Shown piece by piece: positions 1-6,227 of a DNA stretch of 32,344 bases. The stretch spans positions 1 through 32,344 of the forward strand of contig JAJRQC010000067.1 of assembly GCA_024280455.1 (NCBI GenBank). The letters are read 5' to 3'. Under the pieces are notes generated by a model, which saw only the letters and a program-made list of their open reading frames with translations, was not told the origin of the DNA and did no database searches. Made by a program: the position numbers and the translations under genes. The stretch is from Deltaproteobacteria bacterium (GTDB taxonomy: Bacteria; Desulfobacterota; Desulfobulbia; Desulfobulbales; Desulfobulbaceae). Each line of letters opens with the position of its first letter. Position 1 is the first letter of the stretch.

Positions 1-94
1 AAGCGCAGACTTCGGTGCTCCATATTCGTTTAGATAAGCGTAGACTTCGAGCAGGCCGACGAATCAGATAAGCGCAGCGAAGCGGAGACTTCGA
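1..94. repeat. Short repeated motif AGCGyAGACTTCG
   Basis: Three direct copies of a core AAGCGyAGACTTCG lie at 1-14, about 32-50 and about 66-94. The third is expanded internally. Two copies are preceded by AGATAAGC. A fourth, inverted copy (TCGAAGTCTACGCT) is at 211-224, inside a degenerate copy of a second repeat family. The 1-331 stretch has no convincing gene; it holds these motifs, the repeat at 194-285 and the leader of the downstream cytochrome gene. Function is unknown. Confidence 0.5.
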
Positions 95-193
95 TAGCTT
101 GCCTATGTGAGGAGGCCTGATCGAACGAAGAGGGGGTGCTGGTGAACGCTTACTACTACTGTATCCTGCAGCAGCCCTCAGGGGGTAGTTCTT

Positions 194-285
194 TCAGGCT
201 ATGTTCATTATCGAAGTCTACGCTGTCTGGTTGTGGCTGCTGCCTGAAAATAGAGCCTAGCCATGCTGGTTTTTTTTGAAAAACG
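194..285 (+). repeat. Degenerate copy of the ~97-bp dispersed repeat
   Basis: The blocks TCAGGCTATgTTCAT, TGGTTGTGGCTG and AGCCATGCTGGT appear in the same order and orientation as in the unit at 32205-32301. After AGCCATGCTGG the sequence continues with a run of T and GAAAAaAC, which resembles the start of a next unit. Between the first two blocks, where other copies have about 3 bases, this copy has about 19, and those include the AGACTTCG-type motif in inverse orientation. It looks like an old copy interrupted by another short repeat. Confidence 0.6.
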
Positions 286-331
286 GTGTCCTCTATTTTG
301 TCAATGATAACAAGTATCCGGGGAGAGAAGA

Positions 332-1768
332 ATGACAACGGAGAAGAACGGTAACGAGGGCCCGCAGAACCCCTGGTTGGAAAAGGGTGGCTGGCACCAT
401 ATTATGCGAGGTATCTGGCGTACGCCCTTAGGTGTTTTTGCCATCGTCATAACCACTGTGAGTATCACCCTGATGCTCATCGGGATGGGGGCTGAATTAC
501 TGGGGTTCTTTAAAAATCCCTATGTCGGGATCTTTATCTACATGATCCTGCCCGGTGGCATGGTTCTCGGTCTGCTGCTTATTCCGGTGGCCGCATATCT
601 GCGGCGCAGGCAGTGGCGAAAAACCGGAATTACAAAAGATCATCTGCAGCTTGATCTGAGCAACCCGAAACATCGTTTATTTCTCGTTGGTTTTGTGATC
701 CTGACAGTGACCAATATGGTTATACTTGGGGTGGTCGGATATGAAGGCTATCATTTTACTGATTCGCCGTATTTTTGCGGCATGGTCTGTCATAAAGTTA
801 TGGCCCCGGAATATACCGCCTATCAACGTTCACCCCATGGCCGGGTATCCTGTGTTGAATGCCATATCGGTCCCGGTGCCGAATGGTTTGTGCGGGCCAA
901 GCTCTCCGGCCTGCGCCAGGTGTATGCCGTTTTAACCAACAGTTACAGCCGGCCGATTCCTTCTCCGGTGGAGGCGCTGCGACCGGCCCGCGATACCTGT
1001 GAGGAATGTCACTGGCCGGAAAAATTCTACGGGAAGAAGGTAAAAGAGTTTATACGATACAGTGATGCTGACCAGATCACCCCGGAAAAGACGGAAATAT
1101 CCTTGCATATTGGCGGGCATAATCCCATGACCGGTGCCTTTGAAGGCATTCACTGGCATGTCAGCAAAGATGTTGAGGTGCAATACATGGCAGCAAACGA
1201 GAAAAGAACCAGTATTGCCCGGGTTAAGGTGACGCGTCCGGATGGTTCAACCGATGAGTTTGTTAACTCGGACATCAAAATAGAAGATGGATACGTGGCC
1301 AAATGGCGGACAATGGACTGTATCGACTGTCATAACAGACCTACCCATATTATGGATATGCCGGAAGATGTGGTTGATTTCGGCCTGCTCAGTAAAAAGA
1401 TCAATCCGGATATCCAGGGCATCAGGGAAGACTCCTTGACCGCTATCGAGGTCAGCTACGCATCTCAGGATGATGCCAGGGAGAATCTGGTCAATAATCT
1501 CATGGAGCTGCAGCGGAACCGCAATCCCCTCCAGGCGGCAAAGTATGAGGGAGATATCAAGAAGGCCGGGGCATACCTGCTCGGAAGATATCTGGGCAAT
1601 GTCTGGCCCGATATGAAGGTGGCGTGGGGTACATATAAAACCCATCTCGGGCACCAGTATGCCGACGAGGGATACGGCTGCTGGCGCTGCCATGATGAAG
1701 AACATGAAAACAAAAAAGGGGAGACCATCAGCCAGGATTGTTCACTGTGTCATGATGAGCCGGAATAG
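332..1768 (+). CDS. Six-haem NapC/NirT-type membrane cytochrome c
   Basis: A 478-residue membrane-anchored multihaem cytochrome, probably passing electrons between the quinone pool and periplasmic partners. Three hydrophobic segments (about 35-55, 66-90, 115-137) precede a periplasmic haem region. Haem motifs are CX3CH at 149-154 followed by CXXCH at 174-178, 223-227, 330-334, 450-454 and 470-474. The first site sits in a Tyr-Phe-Cys-Gly...His-Lys-Val-Met context typical of the NapC/NrfH quinol-oxidising haem, but with three residues between the cysteines. NapC and NrfH usually have one N-terminal helix and four haems, so this is an enlarged form. The start is supported by GGGGAGAG just upstream. 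A terminator follows at 1826-1878, so the gene may be monocistronic. The redox partner cannot be told from sequence; the tandem small proteins downstream are candidate companions. Confidence 0.88.
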   Translation: MTTEKNGNEGPQNPWLEKGGWHHIMRGIWRTPLGVFAIVITTVSITLMLIGMGAELLGFFKNPYVGIFIYMILPGGMVLGLLLIPVAAYLRRRQWRKTGITKDHLQLDLSNPKHRLFLVGFVILTVTNMVILGVVGYEGYHFTDSPYFCGMVCHKVMAPEYTAYQRSPHGRVSCVECHIGPGAEWFVRAKLSGLRQVYAVLTNSYSRPIPSPVEALRPARDTCEECHWPEKFYGKKVKEFIRYSDADQITPEKTEISLHIGGHNPMTGAFEGIHWHVSKDVEVQYMAANEKRTSIARVKVTRPDGSTDEFVNSDIKIEDGYVAKWRTMDCIDCHNRPTHIMDMPEDVVDFGLLSKKINPDIQGIREDSLTAIEVSYASQDDARENLVNNLMELQRNRNPLQAAKYEGDIKKAGAYLLGRYLGNVWPDMKVAWGTYKTHLGHQYADEGYGCWRCHDEEHENKKGETISQDCSLCHDEPE

Positions 1769-1795
1769 AGAGTGGTTGTTGTAGGCCTGAAGGGG

Positions 1796-1878
1796 GGCAG
1801 AGAACGCTCTGCCACTGTTCTCTGTAAATCGGAGTCAGCCTGGAATGTTTCAACCGGGACGGGCTCCGATTTTTTTTA
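1796..1878 (+). terminator. Rho-independent terminator with alternative upstream hairpins
   Basis: The stem AATCGGAG (1827-1834) pairs with CTCCGATT (1864-1871) and is followed by a T run, ending transcription of the cytochrome gene. Just upstream lie two mutually exclusive perfect hairpins: GGCAGAG (1796-1802) with CTCTGCC (1807-1813), or CAGAGAAC (1798-1805) with GTTCTCTG (1817-1824). The rest of the 312-bp gap to the next gene holds the sigma-54-like site and a leader. Confidence 0.8.
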
Positions 1879-1987
1879 CCCTCCGGTCAAGTCCCTTTGT
1901 GCCATCCTGGCAGAACAGTGTGCCATTTTGACAAGGAAAAAGTCTCCTGTCTCTTTATCCTCCTTGATATTATTACGTTTTTTTAAC

Positions 1988-2003
1988 TGGCACGGTAATC
2001 GCT
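1988..2003 (+). promoter_or_regulatory. Candidate sigma-54 (RpoN) promoter
   Basis: TGGCACGGTAATCGCT keeps the invariant GG-N10-GC spacing (GG 1989-1990, GC 2001-2002) and has a perfect -24 half, TGGCACG. The -12 half, TCGCT, departs from TTGCW by one base. Transcription would start near 2014, leaving a leader of about 65 nt before the small gene at 2081. It lies after the terminator of the cytochrome gene, as a separate promoter for the small tandem genes should. Confidence 0.5.
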
Positions 2004-2080
2004 ATACAAAAGGTACAACAAGCGAAACACAGCGAGACAAAAAAGAAATACAAGTTCAAAAAAATATCAGGAGAGACGCC

Positions 2081-2296
2081 ATGACCGCTACAAACACTAT
2101 CACTAAGACCAGAGCCAATACAAAAACTTCCGTTAATACCCAGGCCGAAGTTACTAGCGGAGCCCTGGTTTCTATCAATGTAGCCGGCGCAATTATCGGG
2201 TTATGGTCCTTGGCCAGCCTGGTTGGTGGAATTGTTGCCGCCGGTGGCCCGATCTCACTTGTCAAGGCATGGTTTGGCGCAGTAGCCGGGATGTAA
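2081..2296 (+). CDS. 71-residue hydrophobic small protein, copy 1
   Basis: An unrecognised small protein. Residues 1-26 are polar and rich in Thr, Asn and Lys. Residues 27-71 are Gly/Ala-rich and hydrophobic, with Gly-Leu-Trp-Ser-Leu-Ala-Ser-Leu-Val-Gly-Gly in the middle and a Trp-Phe-Gly-Ala end, consistent with one or two membrane segments. There is no cleavable signal of the usual kind. The start at 2081 is chosen because CAGGAGAG lies 8 bases upstream and because the tandem copy starts at the same residue; an open frame extends further upstream but crosses the terminator and promoter. It is followed 73 bp later by a copy identical at 62 of 71 residues. A partner of the multihaem cytochrome is possible but only suggested by proximity. 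Confidence 0.75.
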   Translation: MTATNTITKTRANTKTSVNTQAEVTSGALVSINVAGAIIGLWSLASLVGGIVAAGGPISLVKAWFGAVAGM

Positions 2297-2369
2297 TACA
2301 ACGGGATCGAAACAAAAACGAAGAAAGAATAAAAAATAAGTTGAGTTAAAAAGAATCAGGAGATATGCC

Positions 2370-2585
2370 ATGACCGCTACAAATACCATCGCCAAGACCA
2401 GGGCCAATACAAAAACTTCCGTTGATACCCGTGCCGAAGTTGCTGGCGGTGCTTTGGTTTCGATCAATGTAGCGGGCGCGGTAATCGGTCTGTGGTCACT
2501 GGCCAGCCTGGTCGGCGGAATGGTTGCCGCCGGTGGCCCGATCTCGCTTGTTCAGGCATGGTTTGGCGCAATCGCAGGAATGTAA
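2370..2585 (+). CDS. 71-residue hydrophobic small protein, copy 2
   Basis: Tandem paralogue of the preceding gene with the same length and start context (CAGGAGATATGCC before ATG). Nine residues differ, at positions 8, 19, 21, 25, 26, 38, 51, 62 and 68, and most changes are conservative (Ile/Val, Ile/Met, Asn/Asp). The hydrophobic core and the Trp-Phe-Gly-Ala end are unchanged, so both copies appear to be under protein-level selection. A strong terminator follows, so the two genes look like one transcript. Function is unknown; two near-identical small membrane proteins could form a hetero-oligomer, which is inference. Confidence 0.75.
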   Translation: MTATNTIAKTRANTKTSVDTRAEVAGGALVSINVAGAVIGLWSLASLVGGMVAAGGPISLVQAWFGAIAGM

Positions 2586-2624
2586 AAAGCCAATAGCCGG
2601 AAAGGCAGTAAAAAATATTTTTAA

Positions 2625-2661
2625 AACAGAGGCGGGGTTTGTCCCCACCTCTGCTTTTTTA
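2625..2661 (+). terminator. Rho-independent terminator after the small tandem genes
   Basis: CAGAGGCGGGG (2627-2637) pairs with CCCCACCTCTG (2643-2653) with one mismatch and a TTTGT loop, followed by CTTTTTTATTTTT. Confidence 0.9.
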
Positions 2662-2685
2662 TTTTTCAGATGGAGCTTGCCTTGT

Positions 2686-2898
2686 TTATTTTTTGCAGAG
2701 TTGCTCAATGTTTTCAGCCTTCCTGACTTTGCTGAATTTACATAAAAATTCGTAGACGAGAGTGAGGATTCCGGGGACCATATCAAGGCTGTAGCGACCA
2801 TCCACCTTGACAGTTTTTTTGTAAGCCATCCTCAGCAAAACTGACCGATTTGCGTCGCTGATGACCGCCAATTTCATTTTACTGCACAGTTCCTCCAT
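2686..2898 (-). CDS. Small hypothetical protein (70 residues)
   Basis: A short open frame with plausible protein composition: a basic N-terminal half, then a hydrophobic stretch around Met-Val-Pro-Gly-Ile-Leu-Thr-Leu-Val-Tyr-Glu-Phe and a charged C-terminus with two further cysteines. An in-frame Met at residue 8 is an alternative start, with GGAGG 14 bases upstream. It stands alone between the convergent small-gene operon and the CNMP protein gene. I do not recognise a family; it may be spurious or a remnant. Confidence 0.3.
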   Translation of the reverse strand: MEELCSKMKLAVISDANRSVLLRMAYKKTVKVDGRYSLDMVPGILTLVYEFLCKFSKVRKAENIEQLCKK

Positions 2899-2984
2899 TC
2901 ATGCTCCATTGGCAATATTAACAGTTTTGATGAAGCCCATGCAGTAGTGTTTCTAACCACATCAAGCCTGATTATAGAGTAGGT

Positions 2985-4115
2985 TCAGGGCTCAGGAAGC
3001 AAACCCGTATCATCGTCTTCCCGGGTCTTGACCGCCCGGCTTTCGTCAAGACTCTGAACCCCTTCCATCATCATGCCCATAAAACCGCCGATGGGAGGCG
3101 CATTGTTCAAGATGTCGGGGATCCCTTTTGTATAACTGAAATGACCGTTCGTCATTCCCAGAAGCGCGTAAACCGCTTCCTTCTTGCGTAACTTCCGGTA
3201 ACCGGCGTACACGATTTCACCTTCTCTGAAAAAGACCATTCCACGTCCTTTCTCCAGGGTAATATCTATGGTCCCTGTTTTGCGGACGGCATTAATCAGC
3301 TGGAAGAGATCAACCGGTGCGATCTCGGAGAGTTCACCGGTCATGCCTGATGCAATATTTCCGGATTTTAGCGTCATTGCCTGGGCCCGGTCCACCAGCA
3401 GCTTGAATAAGAACATCTGAAGCACCGGGTATTTTTTTAGTATTTCTTTAAAGTTCTTTACACTGAGCAGTGCCAGCTGCGAGGTGTTGAGAGAAACAAT
3501 CGAATGTGTAAACGGCTCTGCCGAAAGCAGGCTCATTTCACCAAACATTTCTCCTTCTCCAAGGTCGACCAGTTTGGAGCCATCGTCGGCTCTGACCTCG
3601 ACCTGGCCCTGTAATATTATAAAGAAATTGGTGCCGGGAGAGCCTTTCTTAACCACCATCTTGCCAAAGGGAATGGTTTTAAATTCAAGGAGCACCGTCA
3701 GGTCGGTCAGGGCGTCATCTTCCAGGGGATCAAATAATTTAATTTTGCGCAGAACCCCGAAGTACCGTTCAAGATGCTTTTTTCGACGCTTTTCTTCCGC
3801 CTCATCAAGCAGTTTCATCTGCAGGGTGGCAAAATCCCGATCCTTTTTGTACTCGAAATGAATCAACCCTTCACAGCCGCCGCAATCGTACCTGGTTTTC
3901 CGGGTGGGTATTCTTGAAATACCACCAAGTTTTTCCTTTGTAGCGACAACCGCTGCCACCTGGCGGGCAAGATAGAGACAGCCCGGCTTGTAGTTTGACA
4001 GCGACAGGGCGTAGCTTTCAACTTTTATTTCCTCGCCAACGCTGTACAGGGGGCATGACTCTTCGTTGACAATGACGAAGATCGCATTACGAAATTTTTC
4101 TTCCTTTTTTTTCAT
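2985..4115 (-). CDS. Cyclic-nucleotide-binding-fold protein with C-terminal DUF4388
   Basis: A 376-residue soluble protein. Residues 1-90 carry Cys21-Pro-Leu-Tyr-Ser-Val-Gly-Glu, Cys46 and Cys78-Gly-Gly-Cys81, resembling the small Cys-containing TIGR04076-type domain. Residues 92-118 are highly charged and probably helical. Residues about 125-240 form a CNMP fold with the Gly-Glu motif Phe191-Gly-Glu-Met-Ser. Residues about 256-345 match DUF4388/PATAN, common in deltaproteobacterial signalling proteins. No DNA-binding helix-turn-helix is seen, so it is probably not a CRP-type regulator. The phosphate-binding Arg expected a few residues after Phe-Gly-Glu is absent (Pro-Phe-Thr-His-Ser), so nucleotide binding is doubtful. 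It is divergent from the MarC gene. A signalling scaffold is the best guess. Confidence 0.82.
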   Translation of the reverse strand: MKKKEEKFRNAIFVIVNEESCPLYSVGEEIKVESYALSLSNYKPGCLYLARQVAAVVATKEKLGGISRIPTRKTRYDCGGCEGLIHFEYKKDRDFATLQMKLLDEAEEKRRKKHLERYFGVLRKIKLFDPLEDDALTDLTVLLEFKTIPFGKMVVKKGSPGTNFFIILQGQVEVRADDGSKLVDLGEGEMFGEMSLLSAEPFTHSIVSLNTSQLALLSVKNFKEILKKYPVLQMFLFKLLVDRAQAMTLKSGNIASGMTGELSEIAPVDLFQLINAVRKTGTIDITLEKGRGMVFFREGEIVYAGYRKLRKKEAVYALLGMTNGHFSYTKGIPDILNNAPPIGGFMGMMMEGVQSLDESRAVKTREDDDTGLLPEP

Positions 4116-4354
4116 TTTGTACCCAAGTTGCTGAGTGCATATTGGAAAATGCTAATTTTTATCACTATGTCATCAGGTTGCCAGAAAATAAGAAAAAAAT
4201 ATATGAATTTTTAACAACATGGTCAAATATCAACCGCTGGCCTCGAATAAATTTTTGTGAAAACCACCCTGAACAGCACCATTGTTCTCCCCCATTTCTG
4301 GACAGTCGGAAAAACCTATTTAAAAAAACAAGAGGATGGATTATTCATTTTTTC

Positions 4355-4984
4355 ATGGAATATAGCCTCTACCTCAAGATCTTTGTCGGCATTCTGGCAA
4401 TTGTCAATCCACTGGGAGCAATTCCGGTTTTTCTTTCTCTCTGCGGAGATCGCACGCCTAAGGAGTCCTATGCGGTTGCACGGGTTACGGGGATTTCTGT
4501 TGCTCTGGTGTTGCTCATCTCGGCCTGGTTAGGGAAACCGCTGCTTAATTTTTTCGGCATTGGTATCCCCTCGTTTCGCACAAGCGGCGGCCTGTTGATC
4601 TTGCTCATGGCTATTGCCATGATGCATGCAAAGCAAAGTCATGCCAAACGCAGTCCTGAGGAAAAAGATGCGGACAGTGACAAGGATGATGTTGCCGTGG
4701 TGCCGCTTGCCATTCCCCTGTTGGCCGGACCGGGAGCGATCAGTCTTGTCGTTGTTGAAGGACAGCACGCAGCACATCTGACCGATCGTTTGCTGATCAG
4801 TCTCTGTATTGTTGCAGTGTCGGCAATTGTCTGGATAACGTTGCTTCTTGCTGAACCCATCGGTAAACGACTCGGAGTTACCGGCCTCAATATCGCTACC
4901 CGGATCATGGGCCTTCTGCTCTCGGCAATCGGTATCCAGATGATTGCAGAGGGGTTGCGGCAGTTGTTCCCCGGTCTATCCTGA
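4355..4984 (+). CDS. MarC-family integral membrane protein
   Basis: A 209-residue protein with about six membrane helices. Near the N-terminus is Ile-Val-Asn-Pro-Leu-Gly-Ala-Ile-Pro-Val-Phe, and the second half has Pro-Leu-Ala-Ile-Pro-Leu-Leu-Ala-Gly-Pro-Gly-Ala-Ile; both are hallmarks of the MarC/UPF0056 family. The charged loop between them (Lys/Asp/Glu-rich, before Asp-Asp-Val-Ala-Val-Val-Pro) is also typical. The frame is open upstream to 4142, but that stretch is AT-rich and unlike the family. ATG 4355 gives the usual family length. The substrate of MarC proteins is not established; the name comes from a multiple-antibiotic-resistance locus without proven role. No clear operon partner. 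Confidence 0.88.
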   Translation: MEYSLYLKIFVGILAIVNPLGAIPVFLSLCGDRTPKESYAVARVTGISVALVLLISAWLGKPLLNFFGIGIPSFRTSGGLLILLMAIAMMHAKQSHAKRSPEEKDADSDKDDVAVVPLAIPLLAGPGAISLVVVEGQHAAHLTDRLLISLCIVAVSAIVWITLLLAEPIGKRLGVTGLNIATRIMGLLLSAIGIQMIAEGLRQLFPGLS

Positions 4985-5101
4985 AAATGCAGTCACCAAG
5001 GTTTTATTTACGGGAAATAGAAGGCATGACCAGGAACCGTCATTGTCGCCGGGGCTGAGTTCCATTCCGGGTATATTTTTTCACTAAGACGGTATGATAT
5101 C

Positions 5102-5899
5102 ATGTTCCACTGGCTGCGAGATCATCGCCGGAAAAAAATTCTTCAAGAACCGTTTCCGGTCCAATGGCAGGAGATTCTTGAGGAGAAGGTCCGTCATTAC
5201 TCCTTCCTGAATCTGGAGGAGAAAGACCGTCTGCAGCAGTTAATTCAGGTGTTTGTTGGCGAGAAAAAATTTGAGGGTTGCAACGACCTGAAGGTTACCG
5301 ATGAAATACGGGTTGTTATAGCGGCAGAGGCATGCATGCTGATCCTGGGTCTGCCCAACGACTTGTATCCCGGCCTGATAACCCTGCTGGTCTATCCTTC
5401 AACCGTTGTTGTGCCTCCGCCCCAACAGAATGTTTTTACACAGAATCCATTTGTTGAACGGTCGGAAACCGCTATTTACGGGCAGGCATTCCACCGTGGT
5501 CCTGTGATTCTGGTATGGGATGAGGTCAAACGGGGGGCGCGATATCCTGAATCCGGACATAACGTGGTGTATCACGAATTTGCCCATTTGCTGGACATGG
5601 AATCCGGATCGGCAAATGGAACACCCAGGCTGCATAGCCGGGACCAGTACAGGACCTGGGCAAAGGTTTTTACAGAGGGATTCCTTCTTCTACGTCGGAA
5701 ATCGGACAAAGGTGAAAAAACCTTTCTTGATTCGTACGGCGCCCTGAATGAAGCGGAGTTTTTTGCCGTAGCAACGGAATATTTTTTTGATCGGCCCATG
5801 CAAATGGAGAAAAAACGCAAGGCACTGTACGACGTCCTTGCCGGATTTTATCAACAGGATACGGCCGGGCGTCAACGTCGTTCTAAAAATGATGACTGA
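5102..5899 (+). CDS. mtfA: MtfA-like zinc metallopeptidase (M90 family)
   Basis: A 265-residue cytosolic protein of the expected MtfA length. The zinc-binding motif His158-Glu-Phe-Ala-His162 is present. The distal Asn-Glu-Ala-Glu-Phe-Phe-Ala-Val-Ala-Thr-Glu-Tyr-Phe-Phe block (about 216-229) supplies the third ligand Glu. In E. coli MtfA is an aminopeptidase that binds the glucose repressor Mlc; whether that partner exists here is unknown. The start follows a weak ribosome site and is flanked by the palindrome ATGATATCAT. The gene is followed within about 20 bp by a strong terminator and is convergent with the SLC13 permease. Confidence 0.9.
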   Translation: MFHWLRDHRRKKILQEPFPVQWQEILEEKVRHYSFLNLEEKDRLQQLIQVFVGEKKFEGCNDLKVTDEIRVVIAAEACMLILGLPNDLYPGLITLLVYPSTVVVPPPQQNVFTQNPFVERSETAIYGQAFHRGPVILVWDEVKRGARYPESGHNVVYHEFAHLLDMESGSANGTPRLHSRDQYRTWAKVFTEGFLLLRRKSDKGEKTFLDSYGALNEAEFFAVATEYFFDRPMQMEKKRKALYDVLAGFYQQDTAGRQRRSKNDD

Positions 5900-5913
5900 C
5901 CGCTGAAAAAAAG

Positions 5914-5946
5914 AGGGCGTTTGTATTTATAAACGCCTTTTTTTTT
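5914..5946 (+). terminator. Rho-independent terminator after mtfA
   Basis: GGCGTTT (5916-5922) pairs with AAACGCC (5931-5937) around GTATTTAT, followed by a run of T. Confidence 0.9.
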
Positions 5947-6039
5947 CCTTATTGTCTCCCCGCCTCAAGATTGAGTCTGTTTTCTCTGTTGCGGTTCTGC
6001 CGCGACCACCTGACGACTCAGGGTGAACAGGTCATGGAC

Positions 6040-6141
6040 GGATAAACCAGCATGGCTGGACCAGATTTATAATGTTACAGCCACAACGAACGATGAAAAT
6101 AGCCTGATACGACATCACTTCGTGGGCTATTTTTGGATAAA
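6040..6141 (-). repeat. Dispersed ~97-bp repeat, complete copy, with terminator-like stem
   Basis: In inverse orientation this matches the unit at 32205-32301 over nearly its whole length: GGATAAACCAGCATGGCTGG, then ACAGCCACAAC, GATGAAAATAGCCTGATACG and a closing GGATAAA. AAAATAGCC (6096-6104) and GGCTATTTT (6125-6133) form a perfect 9-bp inverted repeat with a T run after it. CCAGC-ATG-GCTGG is a second small hairpin. The copy lies between the convergent mtfA and permease genes. The rest of the 5947-6227 gap shows nothing else recognisable. Confidence 0.85.
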
Positions 6142-6227
6142 GTATCAGCGGCAAACTGTTTAATAGGGCTACTTTTTGCTGTTTCATTCCGTTCCCCGGC
6201 CTGGATCACATACTGGAGCATGTCTCC

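Noticed and set aside
1-94. CRISPR array at the left edge
   Set aside because: The motif is too short, unevenly spaced and one copy is inverted; no spacer pattern or cas genes.
1772-2080. Upstream extension of the first small gene to a 174-residue protein
   Set aside because: It would translate through the terminator, hairpins and promoter-like site; the tandem paralogue starts at the same internal Met with a good ribosome site.
4142-4354. 71-residue N-terminal extension of the MarC gene
   Set aside because: AT-rich, not family-like, and ATG 4355 gives the usual MarC length.
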